Assembly (NCBI RefSeq): GCF_025060755.1 | Contig: NZ_JANYUY010000016.1 | Span: 1 to 64,000 of the forward strand | Direction of reading: 5' to 3' | DNA length: 64,000 nt | From: Paenibacillus doosanensis | GTDB taxonomy: Bacteria > Bacillota > Bacilli > Paenibacillales > NBRC-103111 | In this document: piece after piece, positions 7,909-16,970 of the stretch | Numbering within the stretch: position 1 is the first letter of the stretch | Layout of the letters: each line of letters starts with the position of its first letter | The notes under the pieces: model-generated | The model's input: the letters and a program-made list of their open reading frames with translations, nothing else | What the model was told of the DNA's origin: nothing | Database searches by the model: none | Made by a program: the position numbers and the translations under genes

Positions 7909-9439
7909 TCTTATGCACCTCTTTCTCCCCCAAGAAAGGCAATACGATAAGCAAGTCGTTCAACAAGTAGGTGGTTGAACGATTCTCTTCGGACTCGATG
8001 ATCGGAACATCTTTTCTGCTGCGGCCTTCGAAGCAATGAGAGACCAATTCCATAAGCCTCTTTGGGCCTTTTGTTTGACTCGTATGAAAGTAATTTTCGT
8101 ATTCTTCTTTGCCCTTGTAAGTCAGTTTCTTCAGGTCCTCCATCAACGAGGAACTGATTTGGCAATCTTCACTTATTGCTTTTGCTAACGCTATCATAGG
8201 ATAATAACCATATACACCATTCTGAAACGCTCCCATCTGATCGATGCGCAAAGGCCTGATATGGAAAATCTCCCTCTCGTTTCTGTGCTTAACGAATCGA
8301 TCATAACGATCTGCTTGAGCTTGACCATGAATGATCTCCCAATCAATAAAAGACGCCGGCTCCTCCTCTGAAGATGTTCCTTCCTCCACCTTATAAATCT
8401 GCTCCTTGGCCTGAAGGCAGAGTCTTTCGGCCGCTTTGACGGCATCGTAGAAGGGATAAGTGACTTTGACGATCGCTACACCCGCACAAGCCGTTAAATA
8501 GGACGCTGGGATGACGTCGTTGAGCAGAGGGTTTGTCTGCTTCATTCGCTTGGAGACAGTTTGAATCTGATCAACGATGTTTGCAGCAAGTTGAACGGCA
8601 CTTTCGGCTCGAACAATCAGACAAATATCATCCCCTGACATGACCACCGGCGTGACGAAACGGTTGCGTTTTTCCTCATATGGAGTAGCTCGAAGCGCTT
8701 CACGAACCGCTTGGAAGTACAACTCCTCAATGGCCGAACTTAACTCGCCAAGCTCCTTGAAGGTCTTGATTTGCTTAACCATCTTTCCCATCTGATTACC
8801 GTCAATCGCAATGACGCCGATGTAACTTTTGCTTTGCTCGTCTGTTCTGTACTTTTGCAGCTCATCGGTCGTTTCAAAACACGACTGTTCGATTAACATC
8901 CCCCACTTGCTGTACAAGTAGGCTTTTGCCTCCTGCCAATGGGCTTCCTGTTTCGTTGCCTCACATTCGGCTCTTCCCGTCTCGTCAATTTGCTCAATGC
9001 CGTAAGACCAGCGCCGAAATTTGGCTTTCCGCCGATCCTTCATCCGGTCCGCTTTCTCAATCAAGCTTTTTCTGATTTTCTTCTCTCGTTCAACATCATC
9101 AGCAGCGAACTCCGCATCGTCCACTGTACTAATATACAATTCCAGCTCGGGATAAGTCTTCAATACGTCAAGCGAGTAATTGTTAACAAATTGCGTCGCT
9201 TGCTCCCGATTCGGGAAACGAACAATACTATTGCCTCCGCCGGAATAGACAAACTCTGCTTCCGTTCGTGCCAGATAGTCATTAAGTGAAGGCCCTAATT
9301 CCGTATCTGCCTGATGCTGCCCCATATCCTCAGTCAACTTTTTGATGGTATAGGAATTCAAAAGATTATTTTTCAACTGGTTCTGCCTATAGATAAACTC
9401 CTGTTTTTGGGATACGTCGATAAAAGCGTAGACACTCAC
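7886..9439 (-). CDS. cas10: Cas10-like type III large subunit, HD-less
   Basis: About 517 residues. GTG 9439 is chosen because a full AGGAGGTGA lies 8 nt upstream; the GTG at 9451 overlaps that site. The N-terminus goes straight into a first palm domain (FIDVSQKQEFI, then VYSGGGNSIVRF near residue 66). No HD phosphohydrolase domain is present, and the usual four-cysteine zinc ribbon is not seen. The second palm has YIGVIAIDGNQMGKMV near residue 206 and MSGDD near residue 270 in place of the canonical GGDD. Both aspartates remain, so cyclic oligoadenylate synthesis is possible but untested. The protein is short for the family, and the lack of HD means target ssDNA cleavage by Cas10 is unlikely. 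Confidence 0.88.
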   Translation of the reverse strand: MSVYAFIDVSQKQEFIYRQNQLKNNLLNSYTIKKLTEDMGQHQADTELGPSLNDYLARTEAEFVYSGGGNSIVRFPNREQATQFVNNYSLDVLKTYPELELYISTVDDAEFAADDVEREKKIRKSLIEKADRMKDRRKAKFRRWSYGIEQIDETGRAECEATKQEAHWQEAKAYLYSKWGMLIEQSCFETTDELQKYRTDEQSKSYIGVIAIDGNQMGKMVKQIKTFKELGELSSAIEELYFQAVREALRATPYEEKRNRFVTPVVMSGDDICLIVRAESAVQLAANIVDQIQTVSKRMKQTNPLLNDVIPASYLTACAGVAIVKVTYPFYDAVKAAERLCLQAKEQIYKVEEGTSSEEEPASFIDWEIIHGQAQADRYDRFVKHRNEREIFHIRPLRIDQMGAFQNGVYGYYPMIALAKAISEDCQISSSLMEDLKKLTYKGKEEYENYFHTSQTKGPKRLMELVSHCFEGRSRKDVPIIESEENRSTTYLLNDLLIVLPFLGEKEVHKNDQLADG

Positions 9440-9463
9440 TGGAATTTTCACCTCCTGCCGAAA

Positions 9464-10411
9464 TCAAACTTTCTTATTGAAAGCACGCGCATATGCAAAA
9501 TGAGGGAATAGCATCGGGTTGTTGATCAGCATCAGCAACTGATTCAACTGCAAATTCAACGTTAGTAAAGGATAACCTTCTACCTTTAGATCAGCCAGCG
9601 TATTTTGGAGCAGGGTGGTTTCATCTATCGTCAATTCCGGAAAGCTTGGGGCTCGACTCTTAATCTTCTGTTCATCGTCAGTTCTATTGTAAAGTTTCAA
9701 CCCCTCTATTCCCTTCTCAGTCACTTCACTTTTCTTCTCCGTTCCTTGATCCTCCTTATCCAACGTCCCATTTAATTTTCGTCCCCACCAATCGAGCGTT
9801 TGCCGCTCGTTGTTCGTTCGTAAATCGAATTGCTCCTCATGCTGTTGAATAATAAAATCGAAGGCATTCAACTGTTCTGCAGTATCATCGATAGTGCGTT
9901 CTTCCTTTACACTTTTCAAGCAGACGAAAATCTTGATCGGACTTGTCTTGGCTTGGTAATCGTTCGTTAGTCCGCTCACATAACCGGTAGCCATTCGAGC
10001 AATACCGGACGCTTTTGGAGTTAGATTATTGATTTCATCTGCCCAAGCCTTAAGCTGGCTGAGATCGTAACTCTTGCTCTTGCACTCAATAACTACGGCA
10101 ACGGCTTCGATCGGGATAAACTTCAATGTATTGTACTGGTAGACATAAGGAGTGTACGCTTCGTCGTAAACGGCGATATCCACTTCCTTGGATACGTTGC
10201 GATTCGAATCAATCAAGATGACACCTTGAGCCAGCGAATACTTCTTCGGAATCATGCTGCGAAAAAACTTCATCCACATCGCCTCGCGATAATGTCCGGT
10301 CACTCCACCATGAGAGGAGGCAAGCTCCAGTTCTTCCACCATCATTTTGTTCATGTGGCTGTAGTTTTGCAGAATTTTCTGAAATACATCTTTTTTGTTG
10401 CTTTCGCTCAT
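9464..10411 (-). CDS. DUF6602 PD-(D/E)XK-type putative nuclease inside the cas operon
   Basis: 315 residues from ATG 10411 with AGAAAGG upstream. The N-terminal 190 residues match the DUF6602 pattern: HGGVTGHYREAMWMKFF (E43), then KEVDIAVYD (D78), then AVVIECKSKS (E109, K111). This E...D...ExK order is the PD-(D/E)XK nuclease core. The C-terminal third is helical and unrecognised. No CARF, SAVED or membrane segment is evident. It lies between cas6 and cas10 with short gaps on both sides (27 and 24 nt), so it is co-transcribed with the effector. It may be an ancillary DNase or RNase of the system; how it would be activated is unknown. Confidence 0.75.
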   Translation of the reverse strand: MSESNKKDVFQKILQNYSHMNKMMVEELELASSHGGVTGHYREAMWMKFFRSMIPKKYSLAQGVILIDSNRNVSKEVDIAVYDEAYTPYVYQYNTLKFIPIEAVAVVIECKSKSYDLSQLKAWADEINNLTPKASGIARMATGYVSGLTNDYQAKTSPIKIFVCLKSVKEERTIDDTAEQLNAFDFIIQQHEEQFDLRTNNERQTLDWWGRKLNGTLDKEDQGTEKKSEVTEKGIEGLKLYNRTDDEQKIKSRAPSFPELTIDETTLLQNTLADLKVEGYPLLTLNLQLNQLLMLINNPMLFPHFAYARAFNKKV

Positions 10412-10438
10412 CAGAATCACCTTTCTTCGAAGAATAGA

Positions 10439-11332
10439 TTAACGATCGTAATACACCTGATAATGTCCGAATCCATGGGTGGCATTTTTTCCGACGTGCA
10501 GACGTGTTCCTGCATCCAACAGTGGCGTGAACGGAGTCAAATCTCCCTCATATCGCGCCCACCCTTCTATCGCCGGAAGAGACAACTCACGATCATGATT
10601 GATAGAATAACGTTTGAAGTCGACCGAAGACCAATGTTCTTCGACCGTTCGAACCCTCTGCGCTTCTGCAACCAGCTTTTCTTCATCCCAAGGAAGCAGA
10701 CGGTTAGAGTAGGCATGCGATAATAGCGAAATTCTTCGAGTTAACGACTGAACCAGTGTAGCAAAAGATAATTTGCGACATAAATTGCGTTGAATCAACA
10801 CGCGAGTGGGACTATCGAATCGAATGAGCGCTCCGCTAGCCTTGCGCTCATTCGAAGAAATCGTCGAAAAGGAGACGTTGCGCAGCCAGGACTTTCCGTT
10901 GCTCCAAACCAATGTGCCGCTGTTGGGATTAATGACCTGCTCAAGAGAAAAACGCATACGCCCCGCTCCCCAGCCTCTGTTGCCCATGGCAACCAATCCA
11001 TCCAAATAATAGCCTGCAGAATGCACAGTCTCGCCAATCAAAGTAATATCAAACACGCAGCTATCCCCTGTTCGCCATACGGTCTTGTCGCGAATCGACG
11101 TGTAAATGACATAAGGATTCACCGCACCGGCGACATTGCCAGGAGAACAAAAATACTTGGCATAGCCGCACCCAGCCGAATGTTCACATAGATGACAGCG
11201 TACCCCGGGAGCGATGCAAGCAAAGTCTCGCAAACAATGGCCCAAAATCCCCCGAAGCGTAGACCCAAGGTAAGGTGGAAGTTCCCCTGATTCCTTAGCT
11301 ATAAAAAATGCTCTTAATGTTAAAACATTCAT
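10439..11332 (-). CDS. cas6: Cas6 pre-crRNA processing endoribonuclease
   Basis: 297 residues from ATG 11332, which has AAGGGAG 9 nt upstream; the TTG at 11353 has no such site. The N-terminus (SGELPPYLGSTLRGILGHCL) and four clustered cysteines (VRCHLCEHSAGCGY, residues about 45-58) are followed by a C-terminal Cas6_C domain with LHVGKNATHGFGHYQVYY. The glycine-rich loop is the family hallmark. It is the only candidate pre-crRNA nuclease in the window. Type I-C-like repeats are normally cut by Cas5d, so the pairing of this repeat with Cas6 is noteworthy. It is the first gene of the operon, starting 68 bp from the last repeat of array 2. Confidence 0.88.
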   Translation of the reverse strand: MNVLTLRAFFIAKESGELPPYLGSTLRGILGHCLRDFACIAPGVRCHLCEHSAGCGYAKYFCSPGNVAGAVNPYVIYTSIRDKTVWRTGDSCVFDITLIGETVHSAGYYLDGLVAMGNRGWGAGRMRFSLEQVINPNSGTLVWSNGKSWLRNVSFSTISSNERKASGALIRFDSPTRVLIQRNLCRKLSFATLVQSLTRRISLLSHAYSNRLLPWDEEKLVAEAQRVRTVEEHWSSVDFKRYSINHDRELSLPAIEGWARYEGDLTPFTPLLDAGTRLHVGKNATHGFGHYQVYYDR

Positions 11333-11399
11333 TACTTCGTACTCCCTTACCAATTCAATAATTTCGGATGGCGGCCTTTTCCTTAGTAGTAGCGTTCAT

Positions 11400-13024
11400 A
11401 TTTCAATCCAGGCATTCCTCCGGGGCTCGACGTTGGCGACTTACTCGGCCTTCTGATGCCGAGATTTCAATCCACGCACCCGTGCGGGGTGCGACTGTCC
11501 GGTGTTTTATGCTGCTCTTGGATCCATTTCACATTTCAATCCACGCACCCGTGCGGGGTGCGACCACTAACCAATCCATGACGGTAGATGCGGCGTTATT
11601 TCAATCCACGCACCCGTGCGGGGTGCGACTGTTTTGGTCAACCAAAGGCACTTTCAGGATGTTTGAATTTCAATCCACGCACCCGTGCGGGGTGCGACCA
11701 TATCCGGCAAGCGTTGTGCGTCGCTGCACATGATTTCAATCCACGCACCCGTGCGGGGTGCGACACAATAGAATATTTTCTTAGAATCATCCTCGTTTAT
11801 ATTTCAATCCACGCACCCGTGTGGGGTGCGACCACAAGTGTAGATATGTCTGGTAACGAATCGGGTAAGATTTCAATCCACGCACCCGTGCGGGGTGCGA
11901 CGTCCGCGGCAGCAGCCTCAGCTTCAGCTTTAGTTCTATTTCAATCCACGCACCCGTGCAGGGTGCGACGTATCAATTCGATATGACACAGACACAACTT
12001 GATATTTCAATCCACGCACCCGTGCAGGGTGCGACGCGGACATCACCGGTAAGTCATGGACTAGCCCTATTTCAATCCACGCACCCGTGCAGGGTGCGAC
12101 CCTAAGTGCTCAAATATCATGTCGTACCGATGTCCATTTCAATCCACGTACCCGTGCAGGGTGCGACCGACCAAAACAGCATTGCTTGGTGGAATCAGCA
12201 ATTTCAATCCACGCACCCGTGCAGGGTGCGACGGTCACTCAGTTTAACTTCGACACGTCGATCCAAATATTTCAATCCACGCACCCGTGCAGGGTGCGAC
12301 AAATAAGCCGGATTTTGGAGGCGGTGCGAGATGAATTTCAATCCACGCACCCGTGCAGGGTGCGACGTTAGCCCATCCGGCAAGCGCTGCCTACGGCCTA
12401 TTTCAATCCACGCACCCGTGCAGGGTGCGACTATGTAGGTGTACATATTTTAGATGATTTCGACATTTCAATCCACGCACCCGTGCAGGGTGCGACGCTG
12501 CGGAAGATGCCGTTACTGCCGGGAGACCAAATTTCAATCCACGCACCCGTGCAGGGTGCGACGTTTACTTTTATGTTGAAGCAAACGTTTAAGAGATTTC
12601 AATCCACGCACCCGTGCAGGGTGCGACAAAAAGTAAACCCTTGGCCTCAGGTTGATCCTAAAATTTCAATCCACGCACCCGTGCAGGGTGCGACGATCCC
12701 GGTTTGTACACCGTCCGAGCGGTCGGCTCATTTCAATCCACGCACCCGTGCAGGGTGCGACTTCATGTTAGAAGTTATAAAACAAATTAATTACTATTTC
12801 AATCCACGCACCCGTGCAGGGTGCGACGACGTCGACGGCAACGTGTATCCCGGAGCCATCATTTCAATCCACGCACCCGTGCAGGGTGCGACAACTCCGT
12901 ATCCGTAAGGGGCTTACCGTCAAGTATTTCAATCCACGCACCCGTGCAGGGTGCGACCCGACGGAGAGCGTTAGTACCTTGGACGATTCGTCATTTCAAT
13001 CCACGCACCCGTGCAGGGTGCGAC
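11400..13024 (-). CRISPR. CRISPR array 2 (25 repeats, 24 spacers)
   Basis: Repeats start at 11400 (degenerate, reading ATTTCAATCCAGGCATTCCT at its start), then 11464, 11533 and so on every 65-69 nt to 12993. Spacers are 32-37 nt. The degenerate leader-distal repeat and the right-hand leader show leftward transcription, straight into the cas operon. The seven repeats from 11464 to 11870 carry G (GCGGGG, with one GTGGGG variant at 11801); the 17 from 11938 onward carry A (GCAGGG). The array therefore records a repeat mutation that spread with later acquisitions. Confidence 0.97.
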
Positions 13025-13196
13025 TCCGATTTCCAAGGAATATTAACCCTGAAAAAGGTTTATTTGGTTTAATAATACACCTAATCTACTGAATAAGCCA
13101 TAAGATATAGAAGCATCGCTATAATCCGATAACACCATTCGATTTCGTACAGGTGCGAATCCCCCGGGAAATTCATGTTCGCTTCACATTCGCACC
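13025..13196 (-). promoter_or_regulatory. CRISPR leader of array 2
   Basis: 172-nt leader homologous to those of the other arrays, starting TCCGATTTCCAAGGA and ending with the inverted repeat GGTGCGAA/TTCGCACC (13152-13196). The stretch up to 13330 shows no gene. Confidence 0.88.
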
Positions 13197-13332
13197 ACTA
13201 TCTAGCAGCCGACTTGGCAGCAATGTAAGCCCCCTTTCTCCACCGGCTGAGATTTCTGCTCTTTCACCCGGTATTATATCGCTTGCTCACTCCAGCATTT
13301 CTCCGCCATACGCCTTGACCTGTTACCATACT

Positions 13333-14679
13333 TTACAGCTCCGGCGTATGATTCTCCAGAAAACGGATATTAAACTGCCCGGAAACAAATTCATCCTGCT
13401 TCAGCAGCCACAGGTGAAACGGGATTGTCGTATAAATGCCGTCGATTTGAAATTCCCCAAGCGCCCGTTTCATTCGCTGAATCGCCTCTTCCCGAGTTTT
13501 CCCCCAGACGATGACCTTGGCGACCATGGAGTCGTAGAACGGTGAAATCCGATACCCCGGGTACACGGCGCTGTCGACGCGAACGCCAAAGCCGCCCGGA
13601 GGCAAATACGCCTCCACCTTGCCAGGTGACGGCATAAAGTCGCGGGCCGCATTCTCCGCATTGATCCGGCATTCGATCGCCCAGCCGGATATGCGCACAT
13701 CGTCCTGACTGAAGGAAAGCGCTGCGCCCGCGGCGACGGCGATCTGCTCTTTGACCAGATCAATACCTGTAATCAGCTCGGTTACGGGGTGTTCCACCTG
13801 AATTCTTGTGTTCATCTCCATAAAATAAAAGCTGTCGTCCGGATTCAGCAAAAATTCCACGGTCCCCGCGCCGTAGTAGCCTACCTCTTTGGCGGCAGCG
13901 GCGGCGGCCTCCCCCATCCTCTCGCGTAATTGCGGCGTCAACGCAGGGGAGGGCGCCTCCTCGACGAGCTTCTGATGACGCCGCTGAATGGAGCAGTCCC
14001 GCTCGCCCAAATAAACGACATTTCCGAACGAATCGGCGATAATTTGAATTTCCACGTGCCTGGGCTGCTCCAGATATTTCTCCAGATACACCCCCGCGTT
14101 GCCGAAAGCGGTCTCCGCCTCGCGCTGCGCCTGCAGGATCGCCTGAAGCAGCTCCGTTTCGCTGCGCACGACCCTCATGCCCTTGCCGCCCCCACCCGCC
14201 GTCGCCTTGATGATCACCGGATAGCCGATGTTCCGCGCTTCCTGCGCGGCTTCCTCCGCATCCTGAACAAGCCCGTCCGTGCCAGGCACCGTCGGTACGC
14301 CCGCGCGCTTCATAGTGCTCTTGGCGATCGCTTTGTCGCCCATACGGGCGATAGCATCGGCGGAAGGGCCAATGAAAACAATGCCGCATGCCTGGCAAAT
14401 TTCCGCGAAGTCGGCATTTTCCGCGAGAAAGCCGTAACCCGGATGAATGGCATCCGCTTCGGTGCGGCTGGCTATCGCCATTAAATGAACGATGTTCAAA
14501 TAACTTTGTTTAGCCGGTGCAGGCCCGATGCAATAAGCTTCGTCCGCCATCCGCACATGAAGCGAATCTTTATCCGCTTCCGAATAGACGGCGACGGTGG
14601 CGATGTCCAATTCTTGGCATGCCCGAATGATCCGCACGGCAATCTCTCCGCGATTGGCAATCAGTACCTTTTTAAACAT
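13333..14679 (-). CDS. accC: Biotin carboxylase subunit
   Basis: 448 residues from ATG 14679 (AGGTGG 5 nt upstream), the usual family start [16 protein letters not shown]. The ATP-grasp domain has the glycine-rich loop [14 protein letters not shown] and the catalytic stretch [16 protein letters not shown]; the C-terminal domain ends normally. It carboxylates biotin on its carrier using ATP and bicarbonate. It is the last gene of a five-gene run with pxpA, pxpB, pxpC and accB, so it may serve a dedicated carboxylation step rather than general acetyl-CoA carboxylase. No carboxyltransferase accA/accD gene is nearby. Confidence 0.95.
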   Translation of the reverse strand: MFKKVLIANRGEIAVRIIRACQELDIATVAVYSEADKDSLHVRMADEAYCIGPAPAKQSYLNIVHLMAIASRTEADAIHPGYGFLAENADFAEICQACGIVFIGPSADAIARMGDKAIAKSTMKRAGVPTVPGTDGLVQDAEEAAQEARNIGYPVIIKATAGGGGKGMRVVRSETELLQAILQAQREAETAFGNAGVYLEKYLEQPRHVEIQIIADSFGNVVYLGERDCSIQRRHQKLVEEAPSPALTPQLRERMGEAAAAAAKEVGYYGAGTVEFLLNPDDSFYFMEMNTRIQVEHPVTELITGIDLVKEQIAVAAGAALSFSQDDVRISGWAIECRINAENAARDFMPSPGKVEAYLPPGGFGVRVDSAVYPGYRISPFYDSMVAKVIVWGKTREEAIQRMKRALGEFQIDGIYTTIPFHLWLLKQDEFVSGQFNIRFLENHTPEL

Positions 14680-14688
14680 CCCGTCCAC

Positions 14689-15183
14689 CTACTCCACTCT
14701 GACCATAAACAATGCCTGGCCGTATTCCACCAATTCTCCGTTTTGGGCCAATACTTCCACGATTTCGCCGCCCATCTCGGCTTCGATCTGATTAAATAGC
14801 TTCATTGCCTCCACGATGCAGACGACGCTGCCCGGCTGAATGCGGTCCCCGATTTGCGCATACGGTCTCGCATTCGGCTCGGCGGCGGAATAAAACGTCC
14901 CGACCAGCGGGGAGACGATCGCACGCAGCCGGGAATCGGCCTCCGGTGCAGAAGGCTCTGCGGAAGCGTGTGCGGCGGCATGGCCGTTGTCCGGCTCCGG
15001 CAAGGCGCCCGGGGAAAGCGGCAGGGTCCCGTGATTCGGCGCAGCCGCTTGCTGAAGCTGGGAGGTTCCGGAAGCCGCCTTGGCGATTCTGATTTTGGCC
15101 GATTCTGCCTCAAGCTCGAAATGTTGAATGGAGGAACGGTCGATCAGTTTCATCAAGTCCTTCAATTCCTGAATCGTCATCAT
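14689..15183 (-). CDS. accB: Biotin carboxyl carrier protein
   Basis: 164 residues: an N-terminal helical part (TIQELKDLMKLIDRSSI), a proline/alanine-rich linker, and a C-terminal biotinyl domain with VCIVEAMKLFNQIEAE. The EAMK lysine is the biotinylation site. AAGGAGATG precedes the start. It ends 9 bp before the accC start, and the pair is translated as a unit behind pxpC. Confidence 0.95.
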   Translation of the reverse strand: MMTIQELKDLMKLIDRSSIQHFELEAESAKIRIAKAASGTSQLQQAAAPNHGTLPLSPGALPEPDNGHAAAHASAEPSAPEADSRLRAIVSPLVGTFYSAAEPNARPYAQIGDRIQPGSVVCIVEAMKLFNQIEAEMGGEIVEVLAQNGELVEYGQALFMVRVE

Positions 15184-15186
15184 ATG

Positions 15187-16215
15187 TTACATCTCCTTGT
15201 CCATTTTATTTTGTAGTTTCAGTCGGATGCCCATCCGGATTTGCGCCATTTCGCGTTCCTGCAGCAAATAAAGCCGCTCCGCCTGCTCCAGCGTAACCGG
15301 CCGGAAACGCAGCTTGTCTCCCGGCTTCGCTTGGCCTAACGCCGGAAGATCGGCGGAAACGACATGCGCGATTCGCGGATACCCGCCCGTCGTTTGCCGG
15401 TCTGCCAGCAAAATGATCGGGCTCCCGTCGGAAGGCAGCTGTACGGTTCCCGGCGGCACCGCTTCGGATAACAATTCTTCAGTAGACGTTTGCCGCAAGG
15501 CGGCCCCTTGCAAGCGGTAGCCCATTCGGTCGGATTGGGGGCTCACCTCGAATACAGACCCGAACAGCCGCTTCCGGCTGTCTTGGTCCAAGCGCCCAAG
15601 CTGCGCCCCCGGCGTCACCCGTACGCCAAGCGGCTCGCTGACGGCCGCCATATGCGGGGGATGGATGTGCCAAGCGGCAGCTTGGAACGGCCTATCGGGT
15701 GTAAGGCGTTCGGTAAGCCGCTTCGCGAGCCGCGCGGACCTTTCTCCCGCCGGCCCCTGCTTGACAACATCCCCGGCCTTAAGCATTCTCCCTTCGAAGC
15801 CGCCCAGCCCGCCCCGCAAGTACGTGCTCCGGCTGCCAAGTACCTGCGGTACGTCGATGCCGCCCGCAACGGCCACATAAGCCCGGCACCCCGATCTGCA
15901 GGGGCCGAATCGGACAACGCCGCCTGTTCCGACGAGCACCGGCCGCCATTGCGGCAACGCAATGCCATCCACTGTCGGCGACAAGTCCGCGCCGCAAATC
16001 GCCAGCAGCGTATCTTGCTGCACCGCCAGCTCCGGCCCGCGCAGCGTGATCTCCAGCGCCGCCTCATCCTCCCGGTTGCCGACCAACATATTGGCGATGC
16101 GCAGCGATAGCCGGTCCATCGCGCCACTGACGACAACGCCGTATTGCTGATAGCCCGTGCGTCCGAGATCCTGAACGGTCGTTAGCAGACCGGGATGAAT
16201 CAGCTTTAAGCTCAT
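15187..16215 (-). CDS. pxpC: 5-oxoprolinase subunit C (biotin-dependent carboxyltransferase-like, KipA family)
   Basis: 342 residues with the family start LIHPGLLTTVQDLGRTGYQQ and GVVVSGAMD. Later come VTPGAQLGRLDQDSR and the segment SPIILLADRQTTGGYPRIA. With PxpA and PxpB it hydrolyses 5-oxoproline to glutamate using ATP. The gene overlaps pxpB by 4 bp. Older databases call it allophanate hydrolase subunit 2 or KipA; the adjoining pxpA makes the oxoprolinase role the best reading. Confidence 0.93.
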   Translation of the reverse strand: MSLKLIHPGLLTTVQDLGRTGYQQYGVVVSGAMDRLSLRIANMLVGNREDEAALEITLRGPELAVQQDTLLAICGADLSPTVDGIALPQWRPVLVGTGGVVRFGPCRSGCRAYVAVAGGIDVPQVLGSRSTYLRGGLGGFEGRMLKAGDVVKQGPAGERSARLAKRLTERLTPDRPFQAAAWHIHPPHMAAVSEPLGVRVTPGAQLGRLDQDSRKRLFGSVFEVSPQSDRMGYRLQGAALRQTSTEELLSEAVPPGTVQLPSDGSPIILLADRQTTGGYPRIAHVVSADLPALGQAKPGDKLRFRPVTLEQAERLYLLQEREMAQIRMGIRLKLQNKMDKEM

Positions 16216-16970
16216 CGTTCCCCCAACCCTTCTTCGATGAATTCCTCGTATTGCTTCAAGGAGATCGGATAAAAACGCACGACATCCCCCGCCCGCAAGA
16301 AGCTCGGAGGATCGGCTTCCGGGCGAAACAAGCGCAGCGGCGTGCGTCCGATAATTTGCCAGCCTCCCGGCGTCGCTACGGAGTAAACGCCCGTTTGCGC
16401 GCCAGCGATTCCCACAGAACCGGCAGGCACCAACGGCCGCGGGGTGTGACGCCGCGGTGCGGCGATCCGCTCCGGCATGCCTCCCAAATAGGGAAATCCG
16501 GGAGCAAACCCGATCATATACACGGTGTAGGTTCCACCGCTATGCAGCCGGATGACTTCCTCTGCCTCTAGTCCGCAATGCCGCGCCACATCGTCAAGAT
16601 CGGGTCCCGTCTCCCCGCCGTAATACACCGGTACTCTGACTATTCTCGGCGCCTCGGGCTCGGCTTCCTCCTCCCGTATCCGTTCGATAAGCTCGGCCAG
16701 CAAGCCGCATACGGTTTGAAATAGCGTCGTCCATCCGCACCGCCTCTCCTTTTGCTTAGCCAACACTTGCACAGGGTCATAATATACGGCAACACTGACG
16801 AAAGAAGGGACGCATTCGATCATCCCGGGAAACGGACATGCATGCAAATAAGCCGTTAGCGCTTTCACCCGGCGGTGTACGACCGTATCAATCTTGTCGC
16901 CGAGCCGGATGACAACCGCCGAATCGCCCAGCGGCTCATATTGCGGGTCCCACCGTTCAGCGCCGCTCAA
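16212..16970 (-). CDS. pxpB: 5-oxoprolinase subunit B (KipI family)
   Basis: 252 residues. Family segments are EPLGDSAVVIRLGD near the start, VPVYYGGETGPDLDDVA, and YMIGFAPGFPYLGGMPERIA, the latter being strongly conserved in PxpB/KipI. It overlaps pxpA by 14 bp and pxpC by 4 bp. In B. subtilis KipI also inhibits the sporulation kinase KinA, but the neighbours here argue for the oxoprolinase role. Confidence 0.93.
   Translation of the reverse strand: MSGAERWDPQYEPLGDSAVVIRLGDKIDTVVHRRVKALTAYLHACPFPGMIECVPSFVSVAVYYDPVQVLAKQKERRCGWTTLFQTVCGLLAELIERIREEEAEPEAPRIVRVPVYYGGETGPDLDDVARHCGLEAEEVIRLHSGGTYTVYMIGFAPGFPYLGGMPERIAAPRRHTPRPLVPAGSVGIAGAQTGVYSVATPGGWQIIGRTPLRLFRPEADPPSFLRAGDVVRFYPISLKQYEEFIEEGLGER

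Noticed and set aside
9464-10411. A CARF or SAVED cOA sensor in the DUF6602 protein
   Set aside because: No Rossmann-type CARF pattern is visible; the C-terminus is helical and unrecognised.
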